Assembly: GCF_030580865.1 (NCBI RefSeq)
Contig: NZ_JAUQSY010000010.1
Location: forward strand, 1 to 64,000
DNA length: 64,000 bases
Direction: 5' to 3'
Source of the DNA: Hymenobacter aranciens
GTDB lineage: Bacteria > Bacteroidota > Bacteroidia > Cytophagales > Hymenobacteraceae
In this document: one piece after another, positions 33,115 to 41,711 of the stretch
How the letters are laid out: the number at the start of each line of letters is the position of its first letter
Position numbering within the stretch: the first letter of the stretch is position 1
Translations under genes and position numbers: made by a program
Notes under the pieces: model-generated
Seen by the model: only the letters and a program-made list of their open reading frames with translations
Database searches by the model: none
Told to the model about the DNA's origin: nothing

Positions 33115-34416
33115 ATGAATCCAAAAGCAACTCTACTGCTGCTGCTGCCCGCCCTGGGCCTGACGGCCTGCGACAAAGACGACGACAGCACCGGCCTGCA
33201 AGGCGGTCAGTTTCCGACCGAAACCCTCACGCCCAGTGCCACCACCCTGCGCGTGGCCGACCTGCCGGCGCCCTTCGCCACGCAGTCCGTCACCAACTAC
33301 CCCCAGGTGCTGGCCGAGCGCCCCGCCACGGCCCGCCTCAAAGTGCCCCAGGGCTACCGCGTCAACGTCTACCAGGACAACCTGCCCCAGGGCCGCTGGA
33401 TGGCCGCCGCCCCCAACGGCGACATCTTCGTGGCGCAGATGGCCCTCAACCAAATCACGGTGCTGCGCGACACCAACAACGACGGCCGTGCCGACCAGCA
33501 AACCGTGTGGGCCACCGGCGGCGTGCTCAACCGCCCCCTGGGCATGGCCTTCAACGGCAACTATTTCTACGTGGCCTGCTCCAACGCCATCCTGCGCTAC
33601 GACTACAACAGCGGCCAGACGCAGGCTGGCGGCCCGCCCACCCAGCTCGCCGAGCTGCCCGGCGGTGCCCAGCACCCCGCCCGCTCGCTGCTCATTCACA
33701 ACAACAAACTATACGTCGGCATCGGCTCGTCCGAAAACGCCACCGTCGAGCAGGACCCCCGCCGCACCACCATCCAAGAGTTCAACCTCGACGGCAGCAG
33801 CCCGGCCACCTACGCCTCGGGCCTGCGCAACCCGCAAGGCCTAGGCATCAACCCCGCCCGCCCCGATGAGCTCTGGACCGTGGTCAACGAGCGCGACGGC
33901 CTCGGCGACGACCTCGTGCCCGACTACGCCACCGCCGTGCCCCGCGATGCCTTCTTCGGCTACCCCTGGGCCTACCTCGCCCCCGACAAGCGCGACCCCC
34001 GCGTGACCGCCCCGGCCCCCGCCCAGGTGGCCGCCACCCGCACCCCCGAGGTGCTGCTGCGCGCCCACTGCGCCGCCCTGGGCCTGGCCTTCTACACCGG
34101 CACCGCCTTCCCCGAAGACGCCCGCGGTGACCTCTTCCTGGCCATGCGCGGCTCCTGGAACCGCTCCGTCGGCTCGGGCTACAAAGTGGTGCGCGTGCGC
34201 ATGAACGCCAGCGGCCTGCCCGAAACCGCCGGCCCCGACGGCCGCGGCGCCGCCTACGAAGACTTCGTCACCGGCTGGCAAACCAACGAGGGCCAGCCCG
34301 CCCCGCCCCAGGTGTGGGGCCGCCCCGTCGGCCTGCTCTCCGCCCCCGACGGCTCCCTGCTCATCGCCGAAGACGGCCAGGGCATCGTGTGGCGCGTGAG
34401 CTATGGCGGGAATTAG
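33115..34416 (+). CDS. PQQ-dependent sugar dehydrogenase (sorbosone dehydrogenase-like) lipoprotein
   Basis: A 433-residue protein with a lipoprotein signal (LTAC, Cys at residue 19). A six-bladed beta-propeller of the soluble glucose/sorbosone dehydrogenase type follows. Blade motifs include GYRVNVYQDNLPQGRWMAAAPNGDIFVAQM, NRPLGMAFNGNYFYVA, RNPQGLGINPARPDELWTVVNERDGLGDDLVPDY and GSLLIAEDGQGIVWRVSY. It probably oxidises a sugar or alcohol in the periplasm with PQQ as cofactor. No PQQ synthesis genes are in the window. Confidence 0.9.
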   Translation: MNPKATLLLLLPALGLTACDKDDDSTGLQGGQFPTETLTPSATTLRVADLPAPFATQSVTNYPQVLAERPATARLKVPQGYRVNVYQDNLPQGRWMAAAPNGDIFVAQMALNQITVLRDTNNDGRADQQTVWATGGVLNRPLGMAFNGNYFYVACSNAILRYDYNSGQTQAGGPPTQLAELPGGAQHPARSLLIHNNKLYVGIGSSENATVEQDPRRTTIQEFNLDGSSPATYASGLRNPQGLGINPARPDELWTVVNERDGLGDDLVPDYATAVPRDAFFGYPWAYLAPDKRDPRVTAPAPAQVAATRTPEVLLRAHCAALGLAFYTGTAFPEDARGDLFLAMRGSWNRSVGSGYKVVRVRMNASGLPETAGPDGRGAAYEDFVTGWQTNEGQPAPPQVWGRPVGLLSAPDGSLLIAEDGQGIVWRVSYGGN

Positions 34417-34437
34417 GTTTCGCGTTTATTATGAATG

Positions 34438-34477
34438 AAAACACCCCGCGTCGGCAGTCGGCGCGGGGTGTTTTTAG
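34438..34477 (+). terminator. Terminator after the sugar dehydrogenase gene
   Basis: AAAACACCCCGCG pairs with CGCGGGGTGTTTTT around an inner GTCGGCAGTCGGC loop. Confidence 0.9.
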
Positions 34478-34492
34478 TAGTGGAAAATTGCT

Positions 34493-34515
34493 CTTGCGGA
34501 GTTGCACTCCGCAAG
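34493..34515. repeat. Short perfect palindrome
   Basis: CTTGCGGAGT and ACTCCGCAAG flank a three-base loop. It lies at the boundary where base composition shifts to the AT-rich gene on the right. Confidence 0.7.
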
Positions 34516-34620
34516 TCGCCTGTCCAGGGAGTTATACTACCCGCCGTCAGCATACGGAGCGGCCGTCGCGACTTATGGTTTCAAAAAACATTTATTGCCT
34601 AATAAGGCTGAGGATTTTGC

Positions 34621-36018
34621 TTATTTAACTCCGATTTTTAATAAAAAATCGTCGGAAATAGGCTCTTCTAATACCAAACTGCTAACAATAAGATTCAACT
34701 GTTTTCTCCATTTTTCAAATGTAGAATCTCTGTCTTTAATCGCATGTTTTTGATACGACAAAAGGCAAATTAGAACAGTTTTACAAAGGTTGCTTGTATC
34801 TTGAATGTAAACATCTGGTACGGACTGACCCTCATGGACATATTTGCTTCTGGCGTCATACAGTTTCCCTACAAGTTTTCTAACGTCTTCAAATTCCTTC
34901 CCTTCTCTCAAACTTACTAATGCAGCAACTCTTTCCGAAACAGATTTACTGCTACTGGAAGATTCGCCAAGGAGCAGGTCTAAAGCAATGATAAAATGTA
35001 CGAATCCTTCGTCTGGTTTCTGGTCATCTAGATACCGATGAGCTTTTGCTACAAATTTGGCAAATGATTTTATTGTCTTATGTATCTCTGTTTCATTGAA
35101 GCCACTAAAATTATATTCCTTAGCAAGTTCCTGGTTCAGAGAATCAATTTTCTTCCCCAAATCAAAGTCCATTGAGATGCCAAGCATTCCGATTTTCTGA
35201 GGAACTACATAGCCGTGCCTTTTTCCGTTTGCTTCTATGTTTGGAAAAATTGTTATCGGTTCTGAATTTAGCAGTTGTCTGAATGTTTTGTCATAAATAT
35301 CAGGCAATCCTAGGGCAATTTGTAAATTTTGCTGTTCGTTGAATTCTTTCCAAAATTCTTCAAATAGCTCATTTGATAGACATTCAAAGTATATCAGTAC
35401 CCTGTTTAGCCATCCGGTTGCATCTGAAATTAATGAATATTTGTAAGAAAACTGATGCCAGTTAATTATATGAACATTAATGGCTTGCCGCTTAACAACC
35501 ATCTTTCCATGCAAATCGGATTTGTATAGCTCATAATAATCGGAACCAGCCTTTTGGCATTTATACCTTAGCTCGTTTTCATCTAAGCGACCAATAGTAA
35601 AATCGCCAAAGTTGATGTCATCTGGAAACAATCCTCTTATATCAGGTAATACAAAATACTGGAATGCTTGAACCTCCTGAATCAATTCCACTATCTCATT
35701 GAAGGACTCCACTGGCTTAGTAGATTTTTTGGGGTGGCCTGCATAGATTAGCAGAATACATCTGACGATACTTTCAGAAGCTAAATGCTTATTTTTAGCA
35801 AGTATTTTCTTAACCTTTTCAATGAAGGATTGCATTCTAATTGGTGATGTCTCTTCAGAATACCATAGACTAACTTCAGGTATCTTGATTTTGCCTGTAG
35901 CCGTTTGACCTATGGATTCTTCATATACAACTAATTTTTTGTATTTCCCACCAGTCGGCTTGCTAAAGCAAAGTCCTTTTAGAAATTCTGCAAATTCAGT
36001 AGTAGTTGGGAGTGACAT
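34621..36018 (-). CDS. ApeA-like HEPN-domain protein, possible phage-defence gene
   Basis: A 465-residue soluble protein of unknown family over most of its length. The C-terminal 120 residues resemble Apea-like HEPN domains. A helix with FVHFIIALDLLLGESSSSSK and SVSERVAALVS comes before the motif LYDARSKYVHEG, in which R390 and H395 form the RX4H signature of HEPN ribonucleases. Related single-gene proteins give abortive phage resistance; that this one does so is inference. Base composition is far lower in GC than any other gene here, and codon choice follows, which points to horizontal transfer. The flanks (34500-34620, 36019-36180) are AT-rich too, with no integrase or att site seen. Confidence 0.72.
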   Translation of the reverse strand: MSLPTTTEFAEFLKGLCFSKPTGGKYKKLVVYEESIGQTATGKIKIPEVSLWYSEETSPIRMQSFIEKVKKILAKNKHLASESIVRCILLIYAGHPKKSTKPVESFNEIVELIQEVQAFQYFVLPDIRGLFPDDINFGDFTIGRLDENELRYKCQKAGSDYYELYKSDLHGKMVVKRQAINVHIINWHQFSYKYSLISDATGWLNRVLIYFECLSNELFEEFWKEFNEQQNLQIALGLPDIYDKTFRQLLNSEPITIFPNIEANGKRHGYVVPQKIGMLGISMDFDLGKKIDSLNQELAKEYNFSGFNETEIHKTIKSFAKFVAKAHRYLDDQKPDEGFVHFIIALDLLLGESSSSSKSVSERVAALVSLREGKEFEDVRKLVGKLYDARSKYVHEGQSVPDVYIQDTSNLCKTVLICLLSYQKHAIKDRDSTFEKWRKQLNLIVSSLVLEEPISDDFLLKIGVK

Positions 36019-36187
36019 GTTGTTTTACACGGTTAACAGAATGGTGCAAAAGTGTTAAGAATCGGTTAGAGTACCTAAGTCAGTAATAGTGTGTTATAAC
36101 TCAGATACACTGCCAAAGATGTAAAACTCAGCTTGGCTGATTCCTCACGGCAAGTTATACAGGAAATAGTAACGAATAAACTCCAAA

Positions 36188-36211
36188 TGGCGCGAGGTAG
36201 CCCCCGCGCCA
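36188..36211 (-). terminator. Hairpin downstream of the transsulfuration gene
   Basis: TGGCGCG and CGCGCCA flank a ten-base loop, 13 bases past the stop at 36224. The T tract is weak. Confidence 0.5.
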
Positions 36212-36223
36212 TCAATAGAAACC

Positions 36224-37534
36224 CTATGCCAACTCCAGCTTCGGCACCTCGCTGGGCACGCCCACGGCCGCAAACGCCTGGCCCAAATCGAGTAGCAAAT
36301 CCCGCGCATCCTCCACCCCGATGCTGAGGCGAATCATCTGCGGGGTGATGCCCATTTCGGCCTGCTCGGGCACCGAGATGTCGGAGTGCGTCATGGTGGC
36401 GGGGTGCTCGGCCAGGCTTTCGGTGCCGCCCAGGCTCACGGCCAGTTTGATTAGCTTCAGCGCGTTGAGGAAGCGGAAAGCCTCCTTCTCACCGCCCCGG
36501 ATGTCGAACGAAATCATGGAGCCCGGCGAGAGGCAGTGGCGGCGGTAGATGTCCTGCTGGACGGGGTTGTGCTCCAGGTGCGTGAGGTAGTAGGTGCGCT
36601 CCACCAGCGGGTGGCGGCGCAGCCAGTCGGCCACCACCTGGGCCGACGTGGCGGCGCGCTCCATGCGCAGCTTCAGCGTTTCGAGCGAGCGCATGAGCAT
36701 CCAGCCGGTGTTGGGGTCGCACATAGTGCCCATGAAAGTGCGCATGGCCTTGATTTCCTTCATCAGCGGGCGGCTGGCCAGCGCGGCCCCCGCAATCAGG
36801 TCGGAGTGCCCGCCCAGGAATTTCGTGGCCGAGTACAGCACCACGTCGGCCCCGTGCTTGAGCGGGTGCTGGAACACCGGGCCCAGGAAAGTATTATCCA
36901 CCACCAGGCGGATGGGGTTTTCCTCCGAGCCGTGCTGGCGGGCCAGGGCGGCGCAGGCCTCCAGGTCCACGAGGTGGTTGGTGGGGTTGGCGGGCGTCTC
37001 CACGAAAATCATCGCCAGCCGGCCCTGCTCGATGCCGGCCACCTGGGCCGTGAGCTCGGCAGGCGTGGCGTGGGGCCGGAAGCCCACGGCGGTAATGCCG
37101 AACTTCGGCAGCACGTTCTTGAGGAAGTAGTCGGAGCCCCCGTACACCGGCTCCGAGTGCAGCACCACGTCGCCGGGCTTGAGCAGCGCCAGCAGCGTGG
37201 TGCTGATGGCCGCCATGCCGCTGGCAAAGCTGGCCGCGTCCTCGGCGCCGTCCCAGAGGCAGAGGCGGTGCTCCAGAATTTCCAGGCTGGGGTTGTTGAG
37301 GCGCGAGTAGATGAGGCCCATCTCCTCGTCGGGGTTGGCCTGGCGCAGGCCGTAAGCCAGCTCAAAATGGGCTTTGCCCTCCTCGGCGCTGTTGAAGACG
37401 AAGGTGGACGTTTGAAAAATAGGGGGTTTGATGGCGCCTTCGCTCCAGGCCGGGTTGTAGCCGTAGCTCATCATCAAACTTTCGGGCGCCAGGCGTTGCC
37501 CGCCAATACAGGCTTGCTCTTCTTTGGGGAACAT
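36224..37534 (-). CDS. PLP-dependent transsulfuration enzyme (cystathionine gamma-synthase / methionine gamma-lyase family)
   Basis: A 436-residue fold-type I PLP enzyme. Motifs are YSRLNNPSLEILEHRLCLWDGAEDAASFASGMAA, the cofactor Asp region (VVDNTFLGPVFQHPLKHGADVVLYSATK) with the PLP Lys in SATKFLGGHSD, and SLGGTESLAEHPATMTHSD. Such enzymes make or break the C-gamma to S bond in cystathionine, homocysteine or methionine. Motifs do not separate synthase from lyase here. The ATG at 37534 was chosen over upstream frames that run through a terminator and a repeat. Confidence 0.88.
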   Translation of the reverse strand: MFPKEEQACIGGQRLAPESLMMSYGYNPAWSEGAIKPPIFQTSTFVFNSAEEGKAHFELAYGLRQANPDEEMGLIYSRLNNPSLEILEHRLCLWDGAEDAASFASGMAAISTTLLALLKPGDVVLHSEPVYGGSDYFLKNVLPKFGITAVGFRPHATPAELTAQVAGIEQGRLAMIFVETPANPTNHLVDLEACAALARQHGSEENPIRLVVDNTFLGPVFQHPLKHGADVVLYSATKFLGGHSDLIAGAALASRPLMKEIKAMRTFMGTMCDPNTGWMLMRSLETLKLRMERAATSAQVVADWLRRHPLVERTYYLTHLEHNPVQQDIYRRHCLSPGSMISFDIRGGEKEAFRFLNALKLIKLAVSLGGTESLAEHPATMTHSDISVPEQAEMGITPQMIRLSIGVEDARDLLLDLGQAFAAVGVPSEVPKLELA

Positions 37535-37600
37535 GGAAATGGAATTGGGTGGGAGGGGAGAATAGGCCACGAAGGTAGGATTTTGTGGGGAGAAAGCACG

Positions 37601-37632
37601 AAAAAGCCCGACTGCTGGGGGCAGCCGGGCTT
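37601..37632 (-). terminator. Imperfect terminator downstream of the second SDR gene
   Basis: AAGCCCGACTGCTG and CAGCCGGGCTT pair imperfectly; the A run at 37600-37605 reads as T on the minus strand. Confidence 0.65.
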
Positions 37633-37649
37633 CAGAATTCGTTCGGGGG

Positions 37650-37777
37650 AACCTCACCCCCTGACCCCCTCTCCAAAAAAGAGGGGGCACCGGTTATGCG
37701 CAATTAGAAAATCGTCAGGCTCCCCTATCCGCGAGGAATGCGCATCAAGCATTCTTCGGGGCCGGGGGTGAGGTTTC
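37650..37777. repeat. Inverted repeat with CCTCACCCCCTGACCCC ends
   Basis: AACCTCACCCCCTGACCCC at 37650-37668 and the near-complement GGCCGGGGGTGAGGTTT at about 37760-37776 flank about 90 bases. The inner part has its own hairpin, CCCCCTCT/AGAGGGGG at 37665-37687. It looks like a small non-autonomous element. The spacer 37535-37797 holds this and a terminator. Confidence 0.75.
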
Positions 37778-37797
37778 ACCGGGTGGGACATTGCCCG

Positions 37798-38550
37798 TTA
37801 CAGCACCATCCCGCCCGTCAGCTCCAGGCGCTGGCCGTTTACCCAGCCGGCTTCGTCGGAGCAGAGGAAGGCCACCACGCCGCCGATGTCATTAGGTTCG
37901 GCCACGCGGCCCAGGGCCGTGGCCTGGGCCACGAAAGCCCGCATTTCGGGCGTATCGGGCATGGCGCCGCCGCCAAATACCGCGCCCGGGGCCACCGAAT
38001 TAGCCGTGATGCGGCGCGGCCCCAGCTCCAGGGCCAGGTAACGCGTGAATACATCCACCGCGCCTTTCATGATGGCGTAGGCCGACGTGCCGTGGTAGGA
38101 AGTCCGCGTGACGGCCGAGGTGATATTGATGATGCGGCCGCCGTCGTTGAGCAGCGGCAAAGCCTTTTGGGTCAGGAAGTACACGCCCCGCAGGTGGATG
38201 TTCAGCATCTCGTCAAACTGCGCTTCGGTGGTTTCGGCAATGGCCGAGTTGAGGCTGGTGCCGGCGTTGTTGATGAGAAAATCGAAGCGGGTGGTGCCAA
38301 AAGTAGCCTGCAAGGCCGCCGTAGCCCGCGCATAAAAATCTGCGAAGCCCGAAACCGCGGCCGCATTCAGCTGCAGCGCCACGGCCTTTTGGCCGAGAGC
38401 TTCGATTTCGGCCACTACGCTCTGGGCTTCGGCCTGCTGACTGTGGTAGGTGAGGACGACGCTGATGCCTTTTTTGGCTAGGGCGAGGGCCATGTTTTTG
38501 CCCAGACCGCGGCTGCCGCCGGTGACGAGGGCGATTTTGGGGGTGCTCAT
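37798..38550 (-). CDS. SDR family oxidoreductase (copy B)
   Basis: A 250-residue short-chain dehydrogenase with TGGSRGLG, NNAG, catalytic Ser in NITSAVTRT and Tyr/Lys in SAYAIMKG. The first 53 residues are identical to copy A at 26916-27677, and the DNA there is nearly identical as well. After that point the two differ at about a third of positions. An AraC regulator gene lies 93 bases upstream, on the same strand. The substrate is unknown. Confidence 0.9.
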   Translation of the reverse strand: MSTPKIALVTGGSRGLGKNMALALAKKGISVVLTYHSQQAEAQSVVAEIEALGQKAVALQLNAAAVSGFADFYARATAALQATFGTTRFDFLINNAGTSLNSAIAETTEAQFDEMLNIHLRGVYFLTQKALPLLNDGGRIINITSAVTRTSYHGTSAYAIMKGAVDVFTRYLALELGPRRITANSVAPGAVFGGGAMPDTPEMRAFVAQATALGRVAEPNDIGGVVAFLCSDEAGWVNGQRLELTGGMVL

Positions 38551-38643
38551 TGGGAGTGTTTTGAAGTGTTGTGTTGAACACTGCAAAGGTCCCCCGGCCC
38601 GGTGGCGGCGGCGTTGTCGCCGTCAATCGAATTTATGTAGAAT

Positions 38644-39582
38644 TCAAACCAGCGCCACGCTACGGAAGGCGCCCGGCGACTGCATGGCGTGGCGCTTGAA
38701 GAAGTGCGAGAAATGCGCTACATCGGCAAAGCCCAGGCTGTCGGCGATGGCGGCCAGGGGCCAGTCGGTCTGGCGCAATAAGGCCTCGGCCTCCTGCCCG
38801 ATGCGGCTGGCGATAAGCTCGGTGGTGGTGCGGTGGGTGGTTTCCTTGAGGATTTTGTTGAGGTGGTTGACGTGCACGGCCAGGTGGTCGGCGTAGTCTT
38901 TGGCCGTGCGCAGACGCAGCGTTTGCTGGGGCGTTTCGATGGGAAACTGCTGCTCCAGCAGCTCGCTGAAGAGCGAAGTGAGCCGGGCCGCCGCGCTGTG
39001 CGCCGGGTGCAGCGCCGAAGCCGGCTGCAGCTTCTGTCCCAGGTGAATGAGCTCCAGCACGTAGGTGCGCAGCAAGTCGTACTTGTAGGCGTAGTCGGAG
39101 GCCATTTCCTCGCGCATCTGCCCGAAAATCAGCGTTGCCCGCGCCTGCTGCGCTTCGTCCAGGGCAAATATCGGGTAGGTATCGGCCTTGAAAAGCGGCA
39201 GTTCATCGAGCACCACGCCGCTGCTGCTGGGCCGCAGAAACTCGGCCGTAAATACGCAGAACAGGCCGGTTTGCGGCACGCCGCGCCGCCAGTAAAACGG
39301 CGTTTTGGGCGAAGAAAACACCAGCGCATCTGCGGCAATGTCGACGGTCGCGTTAGGGAATTCAGCGCGGCTGCCGCCGTGCAGCAAGCTGATTTTGTAG
39401 AACGAGCGGCAGGGCAGGGGCTGGGCCAACTCGGTAGAGGTTGACTGCCACAGCTCGTCCATCTCAAAGACGTTGAAATGCCCGGCGTCCTGCCGGATGC
39501 CGTTGGGTAGCAGCGTATGCAAGTCGGTGCCGGTGCAGTCGGCAATTTCCTGGTAATATGCTTCAAGTGGGGCAGTGGGCAT
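38644..39582 (-). CDS. AraC-family transcriptional regulator (pair B)
   Basis: A 312-residue paralogue of the regulator at 27878-28810: the same opening plan (LEAYYQEIADCTGTDLHTLLPNGIRQDAGHFNVFEM), the near-identical YAYKYDLLRTYVLELIHLGQKLQPA block, and the C-terminal helix-turn-helix WPLAAIADSLGFADVAHFSHFFKR. The start at 39582 matches the start of its paralogue. It is probably the regulator of the adjacent SDR gene. Confidence 0.92.
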   Translation of the reverse strand: MPTAPLEAYYQEIADCTGTDLHTLLPNGIRQDAGHFNVFEMDELWQSTSTELAQPLPCRSFYKISLLHGGSRAEFPNATVDIAADALVFSSPKTPFYWRRGVPQTGLFCVFTAEFLRPSSSGVVLDELPLFKADTYPIFALDEAQQARATLIFGQMREEMASDYAYKYDLLRTYVLELIHLGQKLQPASALHPAHSAAARLTSLFSELLEQQFPIETPQQTLRLRTAKDYADHLAVHVNHLNKILKETTHRTTTELIASRIGQEAEALLRQTDWPLAAIADSLGFADVAHFSHFFKRHAMQSPGAFRSVALV

Positions 39583-39680
39583 AGCAGGGCGGGTTGTAAA
39601 ATTCAAAGCAGTAACTGCTAAGGGCAGGCGGAGGTTTTGTAGGCACGTGCTAGGCTGATGAGTATCAAATGAGGGCCAAC

Positions 39681-39715
39681 GAAAAAGCCCGACTTTCGAA
39701 AAAGTCGGGCTTTCA
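39681..39715 (-). terminator. Terminator of the cytochrome-like gene
   Basis: AAAAGCCCGACTTT pairs with AAAGTCGGGCTTT; the A run on the left is a T run on the minus strand. Confidence 0.88.
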
Positions 39716-39735
39716 GAATGCAAGCTAAAGCAGGC

Positions 39736-40191
39736 CTACATGTGAACCAGCGGCCGCGCCGGGTTCCAGATGCCCCACGGAATCATCAGCAGCACGATGA
39801 GCAGGGCGATGGCGAAGTAGGTGAAGGCTTTTTTGTGCTTGAGGTAGTCCTCGGGCGCCTTCTTGAGGGCCACGCGGCCCACCTGGGCCAGGGCGGCGGC
39901 GATAATCATCATCAGCGCGTGCTCCATACCGAAGAAGCGGGCCGTGGGGTCTTTCATGCCAAACTGTTTCAGGCCATTGAGCCCCCAGGGGCTAAGGCCG
40001 AAATACAGGCCCAGGCCGATGAGTACCTGTAGCCACATGAAGCCCGAAAAGGCGGCCGAGATGCCGTTGTCGGCCTTGGTGAAGGGGCGGCGGCCGGTCC
40101 AGCCCACGTAGGCGCGGTAGATGGCCACCAGGCCCAGGATAACGACGGGCCAGCGCGTCCAGGAATGCAGGGTGAGAAGAAAGTCGTACAT
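39736..40191 (-). CDS. Four-helix membrane protein, cytochrome b561-like
   Basis: A 151-residue integral membrane protein with four helices. His residues lie at the beginning (YDFLLTLHSWTRW), in the third helix (FGMEHALMMIIAAALAQ) and after it (DYLKHKKAF). Relatives in Bacteroidota are often labelled cytochrome B, but haem ligation is not certain from sequence. It has its own promoter at 40218-40225. Confidence 0.72.
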   Translation of the reverse strand: MYDFLLTLHSWTRWPVVILGLVAIYRAYVGWTGRRPFTKADNGISAAFSGFMWLQVLIGLGLYFGLSPWGLNGLKQFGMKDPTARFFGMEHALMMIIAAALAQVGRVALKKAPEDYLKHKKAFTYFAIALLIVLLMIPWGIWNPARPLVHM

Positions 40192-40217
40192 GGTGTTTGA
40201 AGGGTTAGCGTGGAGCG

Positions 40218-40225
40218 CAAAGGTA
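40218..40225 (-). promoter_or_regulatory. -7 element TACCTTTG upstream of the cytochrome-like gene
   Basis: CAAAGGTA on the plus strand lies 26 bases before the start codon, in the 44-base gap after the upstream gene. Confidence 0.6.
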
Positions 40226-40235
40226 CGGCCGGCAG

Positions 40236-40451
40236 TTACTCTGGAGTAACTCCGGCGGCGCGTTTGTCCTCGGCCAGCTGGTCGCGGGTGGCTACCACCA
40301 TCACCACAAACACCGACACCAGTGGCAGCACCAGTCCCAGCCCGTACCAGCGCCAGAACGAGCGGCCGTTGCTGGCCGCGATATAGCCCGTGAGTACTGG
40401 GAAAGTCAGGGCGAAAAAGACAACGACACCAACCAGAACGGAGAAAAACAT
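40236..40451 (-). CDS. Small two-helix membrane protein
   Basis: A 71-residue protein with two hydrophobic segments (FFSVLVGVVVFFALTFPVLTGYIA; WYGLGLVLPLVSVFVVMVVA) and a short charged C-terminal tail. It begins 19 bases after the stop of the DUF58 gene, so the two are probably cotranscribed. No family is recognised. Confidence 0.7.
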   Translation of the reverse strand: MFFSVLVGVVVFFALTFPVLTGYIAASNGRSFWRWYGLGLVLPLVSVFVVMVVATRDQLAEDKRAAGVTPE

Positions 40452-40470
40452 AGCGCGGGGTAGAAGGGAT

Positions 40471-41385
40471 TTACTTGACTTTGCCGCGCTTCACCAGATA
40501 CGCATACAGCACCTTATCGAACGACTCACGCACGTCCACCGGCACAAAATCAATCTTGAGCTGCCCGCAGCGCATCGCCAAATCCGCCTCGAAAGTGGTC
40601 ATGGCCGCCCGGTACTGCTCCCGAATCTGGGAGGGCTGGAGCTTGATTTCCTGGCCGGTTTCCACGTCTTCGAAAATATAGGGCCGCTCGGCAAAGTTGA
40701 ATTCGGCCTCGGTGCGGCGGTCGAGGATGTGGAACAGCAGCACCTCGTGGTGCTGGTGGCGCAGGTGCTGCAGGGCGACCAGGGCAGCGTCCTGCTCCTC
40801 GGGGCCGCGCCCCAGCATGTCGCTGAAGATGATGACGAGCGAGCGTTTGGGAATCTGCTGGGCGATGGTGTGCAGGGTGCTGGCCACATCGGTGCCGCGC
40901 TTGGGGGCCGTGGCGGGGCGCTCCAGCAGCTGCTGCAGCGTGAGCAGCAGGGTGTGGCGGTGAGTGCTGGTGGAGCGCACCGGCGTTTGCAGCTCGATGG
41001 TGTCGGCGAAGGTGACGAGGCCCACGGCATCGCGCTGGCGGGTGAGCAGCGTGGTGAGCGCCGCCGAGGCCAGGATGCTGAATTTGAGCTTGTCGTGGCC
41101 GGGGGCGGGGTAATACATGCTCGGGCTCACGTCGAGCAGCAGGTGGCAGCGCAGGTTGGTTTCTTCCTCGTAGCGCTTCACAAAGAGCTTGTCGGTGCGG
41201 GCAAACACCTTCCAGTCGATGTGCCGGGTGCTTTCACCGGGATTGTAGAGGCGGTGCTCCGAAAACTCCACCGAAAACCCGTGGTAGGGCGACTGGTGCA
41301 GGCCGGTCACGAAGCCATCGACGAGCTGGCGGGCCAGAAATTCCAGGTTTTCGAAGGAGCGGATGGCGGCGAGGTCGAGGGGCAT
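40471..41385 (-). CDS. DUF58 domain-containing protein
   Basis: A 304-residue soluble protein. The block GFSVEFSEHRLYNPGESTRHIDWKVFARTDKLFVKRYEEETNLRCHLLLDVSPSM is diagnostic of DUF58. The DVSPSM segment forms a vWA-like metal site. Such proteins usually work with MoxR ATPases and vWA/BatA proteins, possibly in envelope stress or protein assembly. No MoxR gene is adjacent here. The next gene downstream is a small membrane protein. Confidence 0.93.
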   Translation of the reverse strand: MPLDLAAIRSFENLEFLARQLVDGFVTGLHQSPYHGFSVEFSEHRLYNPGESTRHIDWKVFARTDKLFVKRYEEETNLRCHLLLDVSPSMYYPAPGHDKLKFSILASAALTTLLTRQRDAVGLVTFADTIELQTPVRSTSTHRHTLLLTLQQLLERPATAPKRGTDVASTLHTIAQQIPKRSLVIIFSDMLGRGPEEQDAALVALQHLRHQHHEVLLFHILDRRTEAEFNFAERPYIFEDVETGQEIKLQPSQIREQYRAAMTTFEADLAMRCGQLKIDFVPVDVRESFDKVLYAYLVKRGKVK

Positions 41386-41460
41386 GGGGGAGGGGATTGG
41401 GAGAGTAAAGAACGGCAGAAGCGGGAAGAACGTCGCAGAGAGTCGCGGCAGATGAGAAAA

Positions 41461-41606
41461 AAGAACGTCATCCTGAGCCGCAGGCGGAAGGACCTCGTCC
41501 GCTTCGTTATGGTAGTAATTCCAATCGGTTAAACAATAGAAATTACTTTCCTGACCGGCGCGGGCGAGGTCCTTTCGCGCCTTCGGCGCTCAGGATGACG
41601 TTCTTT
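41461..41606. repeat. About 145-bp inverted-repeat element (copy 1)
   Basis: Outer arms at 41461-41502 and 41558-41606 share AAGAACGTCATCCTGAG, GAGGTCCTTT and their complements. A second inner pair (GTAATT/AATTAC) closes the loop. A second copy of the same length is at 62339-62484. The outer end abuts the DUF58 gene start on one side and the promoter of the DUF3276 gene on the other. It encodes no protein, as expected of a MITE or REP-type element. Confidence 0.93.
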
Positions 41607-41627
41607 ATTTCCAACTTCCGAAACCCG

Positions 41628-41635
41628 TATATTTG
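41628..41635 (+). promoter_or_regulatory. -7 element TATATTTG of the DUF3276 gene
   Basis: A perfect TAnnTTTG that places transcription start near 41641, downstream of the ATG at 41595. The real start codon must lie further on. Confidence 0.65.
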
Positions 41636-41711
41636 TGCCCGCTTTCGTAAGTTAGCTTTCCAAACCCTCCCATTCCAACCTATTTCCCACCCATACCCCC
41701 ACCCCCAGCCC

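Noticed and set aside
34417..36223. Integrated element with att sites around the HEPN gene
   Set aside because: Composition differs, but I could find no flanking direct repeat, integrase or tRNA gene in the AT-rich flanks.
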